A stretch of 64,000 nucleotides of DNA from Gautieria morchelliformis (taxonomy: Eukaryota > Basidiomycota > Agaricomycetes > Gomphales > Gomphaceae). This document shows, in pieces, positions 24,153 through 36,280 of the stretch. The first letter of the stretch is position 1, and the number at the start of each line of letters is the position of its first letter. Made by a program: the position numbers and the translations under genes. The notes beneath the pieces were generated by a model. It saw only the letters and a list, made by a program, of their open reading frames with translations, was not told where the DNA came from and searched no databases. The stretch spans positions 62,001-126,000 of the forward strand of contig WHVA01000319.1 of assembly GCA_015179125.1 (NCBI GenBank), written 5' to 3'.

Positions 24153-24990
24153 CTTCCTTCTGCTGCAAGTGTGTGGCTTTGAGCTCTAGGCTCTCCACCA
24201 TGACCTCAGAGTCTGGCTCTGAGATCACTTGTTCTTGGATGATATGTTGGATCATCTTGTGGCCGCCTGTGGGGCAGCCAGCTCTGTGTGTGATTCATCC
24301 CTGAATCGTATGTCCAGCACACTAGGAGCAGCCGGCAGTGGTATGTGTCATGTGTCGTGTGTCCCTTTCCTCACTTTGCTGCAACCTATGATGATGCTGT
24401 TCATTCCATTGATTGATTTCTCAAACCTCATCCTAATGCAGATGAGCACCGATTCACCCCGTTGCCGTTCTGCCTCTGTTATCTTGACTTCATGGATAAG
24501 ACCTTGCACATCAGCTGTGAGGTTGCAACACATGGCTGCCAGATGGCCTACATTTGCACTCACATACTTGTATGTGGCAATGGCATTTGCATTTTGCTCC
24601 ATCGCCTCATGCATCTGAGTGTTCAGTCTTGGTGTCATCATGGCCTCTTTGGCAGTGTTGGCTCTCAAGCTCTTCTGACTTGAGCTCAAGTATTCTGAGC
24701 CCTGACTATTGTCAGGTGCTCTTTTTTTGTGCCATTGGTCCCTTTCAGGAACAACAGTTGCTCGACTTCAAGCTTGTCTCGACATCATGTTAGCCTGTGC
24801 TCCTCTGCCATCTGATGATGGTGAGGCTTCTCTGCCCTTGCCTTTGTCCATGGGCAAGGGGGGATGGGATGGGGATGCTGGAATGTTGCTTGGTGAAACC
24901 TCATCCTCTACCACACTTGATGACATGTGGTCAGTGTAGAGGACAGGAATTATAGGCAGTAGGTATGGACTTGTGGCTCAAAAGAATAGA

Positions 24991-25432
24991 CTAGAAATTA
25001 ATTCACTCTCTCAGTGAATTTAGTTGTCACTATAAATATATTATACACTACCTAGAAATTAATTCACTACAGAGGATTTCTAGGTCAATAAATCGAAAGA
25101 ACACTAGACTAATTTACTCGCCTCTCTCAGTGAATTTAGTTGTCACTGAGAGAGGGGGAAATCTGTCTCACTGTGCATGTACTACTACCCGGCCCTTTAG
25201 CGCCCAAGAGCTCGCGCGTCGAAGTCATTTCAGACTCCGCTGGGTGCAGCCGCTTGTGAAAGTAGAAATAACAAAATGAAATGGAGAGGTAGGGAGTGAC
25301 TGGAAAACTTCGAAAATAATCAGAGAAATGGATGCATGGTACAAGAACAATGTGAGAAGAGATTGGAAAACCATACAACAAATTGAATATATTATGCTTG
25401 ATTTTGGTGCAGGAGCATAAATGCACCCAACA
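24991..25432 (-). repeat. Dispersed hairpin-ended repeat, copy 2
   Basis: The same unit as at 6116-6552, in reverse orientation, with the main hairpin at 25121-25155 and the same tail bearing a second half-hairpin and ending CTAG on the minus strand. It interrupts Gypsy-A between leader and gag. Confidence 0.65.
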
Positions 25433-25583
25433 GTCAGGGGCTTCTCTTCGATTGTGTGGGATCGTCTCAGGGTCAATCAACAGTAGAGGGCTACTGGAGG
25501 GTGTTCAATGGTGAACAGTTGTTGAAGGAGCAATCTTTTTCAAGATCATGCAGATTCCACAATTCACAGGAAGTTCAAAAAGG

Positions 25584-25961
25584 TGTAAAAGATGTGATCT
25601 CAATACCTTGTATCAGAAGGGCAACAGAACTCAACCAATATGTGGTATTCTGGTGCTATGTAGTGACAGTGTAAGGTAAGAGATAGATGGGGAACTGCTG
25701 GCCAGTTACCATGCAAGAATGTTGAGATGCAAGCGATATCACATCGGCATCATCTTGCATCACTCATAGCGTCAGGCCAAAATATAGTATATGCATTAGA
25801 ACCAATCTACATTCTCCCCTTGCATAGTTGTAACTTGCTACCATCTCACTTGTTCTCTAACAAAGAACTATACAGTGGGTGCTTGTGGACCCAGTGGCAT
25901 TAGCTAATATACCACTAGTGCACACTGCCTTAAGGGCAATGTGGGTAAATGTTCATTTACA
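25584..25961 (-). repeat. LTR2 with internal extra sequence
   Basis: Ends TGTAAAAGATG and CATTTACA match LTR2. About 145 bp in the middle (roughly 25715-25860) have no counterpart in the 212-bp LTRs at 32642 and 42615. Confidence 0.7.
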
Positions 25962-26054
25962 CATGTGCTCATGGTTGGTTGGTGTTGGACAAGGACCATG
26001 GGTTGTGCATCATGACTGATGAGTCAATGAGGGACTGCAAGTACATTGGCAGGA

Positions 26055-27636
26055 TGTCATGACACGTTTGTTTCCCATACTCAGATGCTCAGTTTTCCTA
26101 TTTTCTCACTCCACCTTCGTGTTCTTTCCGATCGCCATTGCCATGTTCAGCAACCAATTCTCACTGTTTGTGCCAATTACCATAGCCACACTGTCAAACG
26201 CACAATCGACGTCTTTGGACTGACTCGGCAGTCATCGCTGGGTCTACCACCTCCTCTGCGCAACCCTCTTCCGATGCCGTTCGGGTCATTGGATTGTCAT
26301 GACCTGTGTATTTCCTGCACCTTGTTATCCCCATTTCCCCTTTCGCTACTCCTGTTCCGTGTTCGCTCGTCTTCGCCCTCCACCTCGACCACTCCTGCCC
26401 TATGTCATCTCTGCTGGCCCTTCCTCGTATTTCGCTGAACGGCCATTCGCTGCTCGCATCATTCGCCAACAGGCACACCATCAAAACACGATCGACATCC
26501 GGATCTGGCAGAATGGCTCGTCAGTAACTCCATCAGCTTCTCGATCCAACCCCCTTTTGGTGTTCATATGAGCAGGGTGTGTTCGTGGGACGTCCTACCC
26601 GTGGGTTGTGTGGGATCAACCCAGTAGATGAAGAACCCGTGCAGGTCAGGGTATATGCGGGCCCCAAGTCATGATTTCGTACATAGGTGTCTTCGCCACC
26701 TTCACCCTCTGTCGTTTCATGTTCACCCTCTTCTCTCATCATCATTCGCCAACAGGCACACCATCAAAACACGATCGACATCCTGATCTGGCAGAATGGC
26801 TCGTCAGTAACTCCATCAGCTTCTCGATCCAACCCCCTTTTGGTGTTCATATGAGCAGGGTGTGTTCGCGGGACGTCCTACCCGTGGGTTGTGTGGGATC
26901 AACCCAGTAGATGAAGAACCCGTGCAGGGTAGCATGTATGTGGGTCCCAAGACATGGTTTTGTCCATAAGTGCCTTCGCCACCTTTACTCTCCGCCGTTT
27001 CATGTTCCCCCTCTTTTCACATTCTATTGTATGTTTATTTCATCTATGCTGTATCATGACTGCGCACCCCTATCCAACCCTGACTTGTGACGGCCTCTTT
27101 CCTATTCGCCGATACCTTATGAGCATTCGATATAAGTAGTTTACATTCGCATGTATATTCCCCAGTTCAATTATCATACGTCGTCCATCTTGTGCAAACT
27201 TGACCTCGCTGTGATCATCATCTTGAGCCTTTCCTTGAAGATTTCTATCTTCAAACAGCCAAGGACTTAGGCATAACTGGTGAGTTTTTCATACTTCATC
27301 TTCGTTACTTTAGCCTTCGAACAATTTTCTGTGCTGTTGGCGAAGGGCTCTGAAGGAGCACCTTCGCCAGCGAAGGGACCGTCGAAACTTAGACAGCCCT
27401 TCTGCGAGAGACTTAGACAGCCCTTCCGTGAGACCTTGTACGTTACGTCGTCAAGTGCTGCGAGCTATTTCGCTACGACTGTAGATAGGGCGAGCCCCGT
27501 TCAGGCAACCCTCTTACCTTGTGAACATTCATCAGTTCACCTATTTGCTGAACGGCATACCTATTGGCACAAGTTATTCGGGCATTTGCTGTGTTCACTA
27601 ATACATGATATTAACGCCTAAAAACCAATATTGACA
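26055..27636 (+). repeat. LTR1 long subtype, 5' LTR of Gypsy-B copy 1
   Basis: 1582 bp from TGTCATGACACG to ATTGACA. A second LTR-like start (TGTCATGACCTG) lies at 26295, where the short subtype begins, so the first 240 bp are the extension of the long subtype. An internal tandem duplication of about 277 bp (26469 onward, repeated from 26746) adds to the length. Gag begins 47 bp downstream. No target duplication was recognised. Confidence 0.8.
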
Positions 27637-27682
27637 GTATAATTGAACTAACAGCTACAGTCAAAGCATTACCCTATTTTTC

Positions 27683-29841
27683 ATGTCATCTACACAACAA
27701 GAAAACCCTGTTGTCCATAGAACCCGCTTGACAGGTCCAGTTCCTACCCCAGCACCACTCCAGAAGCGAGCAGCTTCTGCCTCGTTCCCTTCGCAAAACC
27801 CCACAGAGGACATCATCCCTTTCTCCCGCCTCGTCGCCATGTCTGCATCTCGGCCTACACCATACCACCCGGTCCCCGAGCACGCATCACCGCCTCTTTT
27901 CGACGTTCGACGGCAGCTGACTCCAGGCGAACAGCATTTCTCCCCTCAGCGACCACTTTCAGCCAGCACCCCCATATCTGGTCATAGGCCTGGTGCCGAT
28001 TCTTTACGCCGCTTATTCGCCCCTAATTCGCCCAGCGGTCGCCCACAGAACCCTAGCACATTTCAAGAACCTTATCCTTCTAGGCTCCCTCGGACTGCCG
28101 GTGCTTCAGGACTCCGATTACAATCGGCCTTCGCACGACCACACTTGCCACCTGCTTCGCCTAGTCACACTCCGAACCCTTTTCTCGACGTGCACTACGC
28201 CCAGCGTCCTCTTAACCCCCATCCTACATCTCCTCTCAATTCTATTCTAGGCATACCACCCCTACACACACCTGCTTCGCACAATTCTTCATCTCATTTG
28301 CATCACTCACATGCTTCTTCGCACTCTTCGCAGGCTCTTCGCAGTCTTCACCATTCGGTACATAGCGACCATACTCGAGTCAGCTCTCAACCTACCCCCC
28401 CTCGCGAGGCACCTTTGGCGGACCAGGGACATCACGCTGACCCTGCGCCCGAGCAACATCTTGGCTATCCCGTTACTGGCATTCCCTATTATGACCCGAA
28501 TGCTTTACCTTTCGGCAGTGCCCCCCCTCTATTCGCAGGGCAACCTCACCCGTTTATGGGACAACCTCCCCTGTACCACCCTCCAGCCCAGATTCCTGCC
28601 CCACCTGGAGGGCCTGTGCCTCTTCCATTCGCGGGACAACCTCCCCCGCAACAGCCCCCGGCCCAGATTCCTGCCCCACCTGGTGGGCCTGTGCCTTTTC
28701 CATTTACGGGACAACCTCCCCTGCAGCAACCTCCGGCACAGATTCCTGCCCCACCTGGCAGGCCTGCACCGCCTCCTCCACCACCCCTCGGGCCACCATT
28801 TCCCCATTTCGGAGTGCCTCCGATCAGGCCTCCTGGGCCACCCGGGCCCCCTGGACCTCCTAGCCCACCTCCGCCCTTTGGTGGAGGGCCTTGGCCGCAA
28901 CCAGGGTTCCCGTGGTATCCCTATTATCCCTTTCCTTTCGCCTACCCTCAGGCCGTCCTTGATGGTGACTCCGACGCTGTGAAACCTGACAAATTCACTG
29001 GGAAAGAACCCCACCTTCTCCGAACATTCATCGCTAGTTGTATTATGGTCTTCGACAACAAGCCCCGAAAGTTTCAGCAGGAGCGACAGCGGGTCTCCTA
29101 CGCAGCATCCTACCTCAGCGACATAGCCTTGATTTGGTGGCAACCCTTTCTCATTCAGTTCCCAGGACCTCCCATTCGGAGCAACTGGCTTATCTTTGTC
29201 GACGAACTTAATCTCTTTTCGGTCAGGCCGACATCATCCAGGTATCCGAGGGACCTATTAGCAGGCTCAAGATGCTCGATACCCATCGTGTCAATCGCCA
29301 CATGACCACATTCACTGAGTTGTCCTCTTACGTCGAGTGGAACGATGCCGCCCTTTACGACGCTTTCTACAACAGCCTCCCCGAGCGCATCAAAGACCAC
29401 ATGCTCTCCTACGAACGTCCCGAAAGCCTCGACAATCTCAAACGTCAGGCTCTTCACATTGACAATTGCTACTGGGAGCGCCAAGGTGAAAAGCAGATTA
29501 CAACCTCTATTCGTCCCCCTTCCTCTTCCGAACCTTCTTCTACACGATGTGCTAACGCTCGACCCAGACCCTCTGCTGCAGCCAAGCCCGACGAACAGAA
29601 AGATCTTTCCGGTATCCTCGATGCTACCGGACGTCTGACTGAAGCCGAGAAAGGGCGACGAAAAACCAAAGGCCTTTGCCCTTATTGCGGAGAAACCCCC
29701 ACACATCACGCGAAGGGGTGCCGCTTTCAAGAGTCTGCCTCAACCACTGGCAGAGCTATCTTCACTCTCGAAGGCGACCCTCAGGTTGCGATTCTCGAAG
29801 AGGTCCCCGAAGATAGCGAAAGCTTTCCCACCCAAGACTAA
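27683..29841 (+). pseudogene. Gag polyprotein of Gypsy-B copy 1
   Basis: A structural protein of the LTR element. The N-terminal 300 residues are rich in proline and serine, with a repeated AQIPAPPG unit. The capsid-like domain follows (about 28970-29460), with KFTGKEPHLLRTF, SYLSDIALIWWQP and YNSLPERIKDH. The C-terminal part has a zinc-knuckle-like CPYC...CHH-type segment (about 29685-29730) and an acidic tail. It is close to complete but not intact. Confidence 0.75.
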
Positions 29842-30194
29842 GCTCGCGATCCCTCTGTGGTGCGAAGAACGGATCGTTTTACTCCTTAGAACAACGACCT
29901 TACCCACTCTGTATGAATCCCTGTATCCATTCGCTTCCAATATTCTGTCCCCATCCATGTACACCTTCTCAGTCTCCGATTCCTCCCCCTCTCATCCTAG
30001 TTCTCAAAATTCATCGCCCCAATTCTCGAACAATGTCTCCTTCTCCTTCTCCTTGTTAGCACACTAGCCACTACTCATCTCGTTCGCCGAACACATAGAT
30101 CTTCGTCTCATTCAGTATACTCCACTTCGATAGATATTTCAACCACATAAACACCCTTTAGTCACCTTCAACACACATTCCAAGAACTCATCCC

Positions 30195-30700
30195 CACTAT
30201 CCTTGGTTTACGCCCCGAACACGGCGATCGGACCACTCTATTACACCTTGGCCCTTCCACCAGGTGTCGTTTCTTTCTTCGCCCTTTCCTATCCCGAATC
30301 TTCCTGTTTTCGCACAGACGTTCGACATGGACGGCAAACTATTCGCTCCCTCAGCAAAAGTCTATCGAGCATCACTCTATCGAGTCCTCCATAGCGCTGC
30401 TTTATACTTGTCCCCGCTATCCTTGGGTTATGCCCCGAACACGGCGATTGGACCACTCTATTACACCTTGGCCCTTCCACCAGGTGTTGTTTCCTTCTTC
30501 GCCCTTTCCTATCCCGAATCTTCCTGTTTTCGCACAGACTTTCGACATGGACGGCAAACTATTCGCTACCTTAGCAAAAGCCTATCGAGCATCACTCTAC
30601 CGAGTCCTCCATATCGCCACTCGCTATTTCGTCCCCACTATCCTTGGGCCATGCCCCAAACACGGCAATTGGACCATTCTATTACTCTTCGACGTCCGAC
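30195..30700 (+). repeat. Tandem repeat, about 220-bp period
   Basis: Two full units and part of a third, each with cccgaacacggcgat, ttccaccaggtgt and ttcgacatggacgg. They start at about 30205, 30425 and 30647. The array stands where pol should be in Gypsy-B copy 1. Confidence 0.8.
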
Positions 30701-31019
30701 ACGGATAGCGAACCATTCTGTCTCCCAACAGCGTCCCGAACCATCCCAACGCATTTTACCCGTCGGGGTGACGTGTACCATAAAGGGGGGGGATGAGTGC
30801 TTAGGCATTATACAAACCCTCACAACCCCTACATTCGGAAGACTCGGCGATCACTTCGCACAAACCTCGCGAACACCGCCTCCAGTTGAATTCGCTTATA
30901 GCCACTTTCACCTACTTTCACGCAAAGCCCCCGAAGAGACCTAAGGCTTGGGACATCATCTAGCTCTTCAAGAGACACAATGCTTCTATGTTCACAAAAA
31001 AAATTACCACAGACTCTAC

Positions 31020-32463
31020 TCTATTTCGTTAGCTTCCTGATCATCGCCTGAACCCCCTCTAGTTCTAATACCTCTCCGCTTAAATCGTTCAACTTCCGGG
31101 ACACACTCCTCATCAGCTCCTCTGACCTCTCCACCAGCTCCTCCATTCTCTCCTCGCCGACCAGTGTAGACATTCGGGTGCCTTCAGAGGTATCTGGGAA
31201 TCAGCCAAAGATGCTCGGAAGAGGGGCACAACAGGCTTACCAAGGACGCCCTTCGACGAAATCGAGGACGGACCTGTCGTCGACCCTTTGTCCTTCGCCT
31301 TCCCCTTGCTCATCCCCTTCGAACCTCGCTCCTTCACCTCCGGCTCTCAACCATCCTTTTCATCCTTCGCCACATGTACTCTAGAGGAGGGACAAGGACT
31401 CCACATGAGTTCGGACGGTGTAGGAGGAATGGAAAAAGAGGAGACTTACCCTCTGCCGCGACACAGCCCTGGCGATCACGAATGCATCGCCCACACATCT
31501 TCCCTGCCTCGCCACTGCAGGTGTGACCATAGCGAAGGCATCACCCACACTTCGCAGGCCTCTTCAGTACCTCGTGCTACGGAGAAGCACACAGTCAGCG
31601 GGCGAATTACTCCAACAAAAAAAAAAAAAAGCTATGCTGCTTACCCCGTTATAAATCAGCCAGCCGAGCAAATACGCATGCTCGGGGTAACCATGCTTTG
31701 CTACTGATTGTGGAACCTTGTCCGATTCGCTAACCAGCGCATTCGCCCGCCCCTTGCGACATTGGGCAGGAGTCGGCTCGACTGCGACCATCTCTGGCGA
31801 AGGACTCCGTGGGCATTCCTTCCAAGCCTTCTTCGGTGTTCGGGTATTTTAGCCTTCGTCTTTGGACGACAGGAACATGGGTCGCCGTTTCATCCGCACG
31901 GGCTGGACTGTGGCCGATTGTCCAGGTGATCCAGCGATAGGCTCAGCTGCGCGAGCGTGTCCTTCAAGAGAACTTCAAGTCAGGAGGCCAGCGAACAAAC
32001 AAGTGTCACGTACTTTCAGACTCCCGCATACTGTCCCCCTCGGCTCCGGCTCATTCGTAGCACCCCCCACTACCTCGGGTTCCTTCAACGGACCTCGCAA
32101 CGCTATCGGTTCTGACACCACGTTCATCCCTGCATCAAGGAATTCTGGGCTAACTAAGAAACCCACACTCCCGAGCCACTCTTTCGCTTCCTTCACCTCC
32201 CTCACCAGGTCGTCCACTTCCGACGCACGTTCGAAGTCGGGGTCCACGATCGCTTCGACACGCAATGTGGTACACAGCTCAGCCTGTGATGAGGTGGTCA
32301 GCGAAATTCTTGATGAGGGAGCTCTCTTAACTGGAGTTCTTCAGCTTCGGCAGCCCACTGCTCCACCTCTTCGCGCAAGGCTCCCCGAAGGTCAGGACGA
32401 ACCTTCAACTTGACCCGCGTTCGCTCAATGAGCACAGAGAGAGAGGAGGGCTCGTTAGGGGCC
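31020..32463 (-). pseudogene. Antisense gene of Gypsy-B copy 1, Zn2Cys6-like
   Basis: On the strand opposite to gag, between the pol remnant and the purine tract, lies coding-like sequence. From its 5' side: a start near 32463 (MAPNEPSS), an N-terminal part with FERASEVDDLV, a six-cysteine block at 31549-31463 with spacing C-x2-C-x6-C-x7-C-x2-C-x6-C, a lysine-rich segment (about 31330) and a heptad-like, probably coiled-coil end (about 31160-31020, EERMEELVERSEEL). This is the spacing of fungal Zn(II)2Cys6 transcription-factor clusters. The copy is broken, with several breaks. Function is inferred from the pattern only. Confidence 0.5.
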
Positions 32464-32641
32464 ATAAGGAATCAAATAGTGGAATGAACCCGTCGCCTCA
32501 CGTCGCACTGCCTTTTAAAGCCCAGGGCTGAGCCGTGCATGGACCAAGCGGTGAGAGATCGTATCGGGGGCACTATTACGTCCTCAGAGTCGTCCCCCAT
32601 CCCAGAGCACTACGTCATTGGACTCCGAAGCTAGGAGGGGG

Positions 32642-32853
32642 TGTAAAGATGTCTATCTTAAGCCTTAAGTCACAAGAGCACGACAGAACTTGACCAGGTG
32701 TGGTATTCTGATGCTACATAGTGACAGTGTAAGGGTAAGATGCGATGGGGACCGCTAGCCGGTTCCCACGCATAAACTATACAGTGGCTCCCTAAGGGGC
32801 CCACTGGGATTATGTAATAACTAATGTACATGTAGATACACGGGTTATTTACA
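32642..32853 (-). repeat. LTR2, 3' LTR of Gypsy-A copy 1
   Basis: 212 bp; on the plus strand it begins TGTAAAGATG and ends TTATTTACA. A purine tract (ccctccccctct on the plus strand) lies immediately inside it. Confidence 0.9.
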
Positions 32854-32889
32854 CCCTCCCCCTCTATAGATAACTATAGGGGTTAACTA

Positions 32890-34865
32890 CTACTCATAGA
32901 GGTCGTCCATGAGGGAGTCCTCTAGAGTGGCCGATACGATGACGTCGTCGTCGTACGGGGCCGGTGGAGCACGTGACTCCTCCGGTGGCACCTCCACGTC
33001 ATCGGTGGTGATTGGGTGAGGCTGGTCGGCCTCACCACTAGCGGCGGTCTCCGCTTCGGTGCTGGGGCCCGTGTCCTCGCGGAGCATGGCCTCAACGGCC
33101 GGGTCCTCAGTTTGAGGAGGGGGCCGGAAGCGTGCCAGCTCTCGGTCGAGCTGGGAGTGAGTTAGGGGTCGCGGCACCGCGGCCCTCATGTGGCTGGTCT
33201 CGATGACCTTTTGTTGGCCCTCGCAGGCAGCGGCACTGAATGCCGCGCCGGTGATGCTGTGTTGAACATAATGTTCAATGCGCGCCACCCGCTCGCGAGT
33301 GACTCCTGCGTAGCGGGCCAACAATCTCGCGATCTCCGCGAGTGGGATGTCGGGGCCGGCTCGGCCCTCCACAGGGAATGGGCCCGTGATTGAGAGCCGC
33401 AGGGTGGTGCTCTGAGGCGTCAGCACTTCCCTGGCGTCGACGAGGCTCGACCATTGGTCTGTCGAGCCGAAGAGGTCGAGTAGCCTTGCCCTGAGAGGTG
33501 ATGCGACCCCTTTGACCCGGGGCGCAAGGGCCTTCAACCACATCCAGACATCCATGTCGTCTAGGTTGAAGGTGCCATCCACGTTGTCACGGATGGCGGA
33601 TGGGATCCCTTCAGGGTTGTGTATCCAACCCTTCAGGATGGCCGCGATGTCATGCGGGGTACCGCCCGCTATCACGAGACAATCCCTTTTGGGATTGCGA
33701 GCGCGTTGTTCGCGCTCGATGCGTTTGAATATGCCGATCATCTCGCGCATACGCGCGAGCTGCGGCGTTTCTTTTGCCCGCGCTATGAGTTCGACGAAGC
33801 GTGGGTCGTCGAGCGGGAAGACGTCGTACCATTGAGTACGATGCTGTTGGGCCTTTCCTACCGGCCGTGGTAGGAGGCCCATCTCGGAGATTGGTGGGTC
33901 TCTGAGTGGTATGATCACTCCCTCCCCCAGGTAGGGAGGGTGAACTGTCCCCGCCGGTGGAGGCAGGGCCATGCCAGGCCCAATGTACTGGGCCTCGATC
34001 TGTGCTACCCGCCGCTGAAGGGCGGGGTCGTTGATGGTGTGTGACGGTGACGCCGCTAGGTAAGTGCTAATCGCCTTTCCTTCGCAATGGCTAGCCCATT
34101 GACGGTGTGGGGGGAGCCGCGCAATTTCTTGCACTTTTTCTTTGGCTGCTCTGCCAGCCGCTGTGCCCGTTCGGGGTCGTACGTCTTCCAGACGGATGAG
34201 TCGGACTCCCATCCATCTGGGACGCTGTATGCAGAGTCGGAAGGTGCACGCTGCCCTTCCGTTGTTGTTGTTGTCGGGGTCGGCGCCGACAATCGGGACG
34301 CTAGCCCTGATGTTGCGCGCGCCGGTAACGGCGCCGTCGCGCGAGGTGATGATGGCCCGGCCACTGGGTCCGTGCTGGGTCATGTCGCGGCCTTTTTGAG
34401 GCGGCGTGGACCAGGGTAACCTGGAGCTGGGCTGCGCTCAGATGTTGCTCCAGTTCCTTGATCCTTGCACGCTCGGTTGCGAGCGCGTCGTCGCGGTCCT
34501 CGACCGCGCTTCCAGCTCCTTGACCTCCTTTTTAAGGTCATGGATGTCCCGGAGGGGCTCCTCCCGCACGTCACGCCGATCCCCGTGGGAGCCATCCCCA
34601 GGCTGCATCGACGGCGTCACCGATGTCCTCATCCCGCAATTTGACCTTGCGGGTGCCGGTCGCGGCCCTAAGGTGCGCGGCGTAGTCCGCACATGCTGCG
34701 CAATCGTCCGGGTGGACGATGGCGAGGGTGTCCTCCCAGCCCACGATCATCCAGTGCTCCTGGTCTATTGGAGCACGGAGAATGTCTGCGGCCCCTTGTC
34801 TCGGGGCCGATGTTCACGTTGTGGACGTTGACGGGTCAACGTCCATCCCATCTTTGGGGGGATCA
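32890..34865 (-). pseudogene. Third ORF of Gypsy-A copy 1 (envelope position)
   Basis: The same unknown protein as at 7085-9142, here on the minus strand. The N-terminal part has EHWMIVGW and AIVHPDDCAACADY with a C-x2-C pair. The C-terminal part is a long open stretch (34383-32890) with NPEGIPSAIRD, DDMDVWMWLKALAP and an acidic, proline-rich end, LEDSLMDDLYE. It starts 70-130 bp after the chromodomain frame ends and stops just before the purine tract, so it fills the envelope position. I see no signal peptide, fusion peptide or membrane anchor. Broken in its first half. Confidence 0.6.
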
Positions 34866-34935
34866 TCTTCGTGGGTAGATGATGGTGGTTGCTTCCAAGA
34901 AGCGATGCGCCCTCGGAAAGATCCGAGGCGAAAAT

Positions 34936-36280
34936 TTAACCGTGCCGTGGCCGGCGTGTCACGTGGTCTGCACATGACAGACGTCTAGGGCGTCTGGGGA
35001 GGTCGCGTGGCTTGCCCACCCCCCGAAGCTCTAGATAGCTATCTAGGGCTTCAAGGTCCTTGCAGGACGACATGGGTTCCCATGTCACGTCGCCTAGGGT
35101 CCAACGGACCTGGAACTCCAGGTCCGTCGAGTTTATCCATCGATGTGCGATAATCTCGTCGACGAGCCACTCCTCGTCGTCATTTGCTCCGAAGTCATAA
35201 AATGACTTGGCCTCACGACGAGGGAACAATTCATCGTTGTTAGCCTCGTATCGCCGTACGAGGCTGGAATGGAAGACCGGTGAAATGCGACGGCTTTTCA
35301 GTTCGTCGGGAAGATCGAGGGTCACCGTCGAGGTGTCGTTGTGAGCCTCGATGACACGGTACGGTCCGATGTACCGCGGGACTAGCTTTCTGGCTCTTCC
35401 TTTCGGGAGAGTTAGGTTTTGTGTCGAAAGGTAGACGCGGTCGTTGGCCGCGTACCTGTCGCTCGCCATACGTTTCTTATTTGCGTGAAACGTTTGCGTC
35501 ACTCGATGCTCTATGATTGCATCGTGTGCCGCCATCAGGTTCCATTTTGCCTGATGTGCGAACCGGGCCACCCCCTTGAACGGGGTGTCCGCGGCTATGG
35601 GGAGGTCTATCCGCGGCATATAGCCGTGGTTCAGCTCGAAAGGTGCGAACCCTGTGGTCGCACTGACGTTGCTGTTGAGGGCGACCTCAACCATTGGGCA
35701 TTTCACTGCCCAATCCTTCTGATCGTCTCTGACGACCGCGCGCAATATCTGGCCGATCGAGCGGTTTGCCCGCTCGGTTGCTCCATCCGTTTGTGGATGG
35801 AAGGCAGTTGACATGAGGAGCTTAGTCCCCATGAGTCGCTGGAGTTCACGCCAGAAGATCGACGTGAACTTTGAGTCCCTGTCCGAGACGATGGAGTCGG
35901 GAACTCCTGTAGTCGGATGACCTCCTTCAGAAACAGCCAGGCTACTCCCTTGGCTGACACGCTCGTCGTGGTTGGTACGAGGTGTACGAGCGACATTAGT
36001 CGGTCGATGACTACCATCAGGTAGTCACAGTCGTTGGATTTGGGCAGGGGCCCCATGAAGTCGATGCCAATCGACTGCCACGGCCTATCTGGAATGGGTA
36101 GGCTGTGTAGTAGGCCTTTGGGCCGTTGTGGCCGGTTTTCATCATCTGACACCTGCGCACGATGTGCAGAATGCTTCTATGTCTGGGTTCATGCCCGGCC
36201 ACCAATATGCTCTTCGAACGTAGTTCGAAGTCTTCAGATGGCCGTAGTGGCCGACTATCTGATGTGCCCGATCGATGATA
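34936..36280 (-). pseudogene. Integrase with C-terminal chromodomain, Gypsy-A copy 1
   Basis: The integrase of the element inserts the cDNA into the host genome. The zinc-binding HHCC part (AHQIVGHYGHLKTSN to CTSC) lies at about 36290-36150. The core follows with SIGIDFMGPLPKSNDCDYL and FHPQTDGATERANR. The C-terminal domain contains GPYRVIEAHN. The end (about 35182-35025) is chromodomain-like: EEWLVDEIIAHRWIN and VRWTLGDVTWEPMS. Such tails steer chromoviruses to particular chromatin. Broken. Confidence 0.8.

Larger units (their letters stand above)
24153..25961 (-). mobile_element. Gypsy-A chromovirus copy 6, 5' end (LTR plus gag start)
   Basis: Minus strand. A 5' LTR2 (25584-25961) is followed by the leader and, after an inserted hairpin-ended repeat (24991-25432), by gag N-terminal sequence down to 24153. 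It shares SEPDSE and SLEL motifs with the gag at 41.5 kb. The rest is missing. The LTR is longer than its relatives because of about 145 bp of extra sequence in the middle. The element is broken. Confidence 0.75.
26055..32641 (+). mobile_element. Gypsy-B copy 1 (LTR1 family), internally deleted
   Basis: A plus-strand gypsy element. It has a 5' LTR1 (26055-27636), a gag region (27683-29841), a 220-bp tandem repeat (30195-30700), a small pol remnant around the RNase H-integrase junction (about 30730-30944, TRRGDV), an antisense gene (32463-31020 on the minus strand) and a purine tract (about 32627-32641). Nearly all of protease, reverse transcriptase and integrase is gone. The 3' LTR is absent: Gypsy-A copy 1 begins exactly where it should start. 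Broken. Confidence 0.75.

Noticed and set aside
26050-27641. Solo-LTR interpretation of the LTR1 at 26-27.6 kb
   Set aside because: The flanks do not match and gag follows directly, so it is better read as a 5' LTR.
28311-28982. A 223-codon plus-strand frame and its minus-strand counterpart over gag
   Set aside because: Shadows of the proline-rich gag frame created by repeated codons.
32890-34865. Envelope gene of an errantivirus-like element
   Set aside because: The position fits, but there is no signal peptide, cleavage site, fusion peptide or membrane anchor in any of the three copies.
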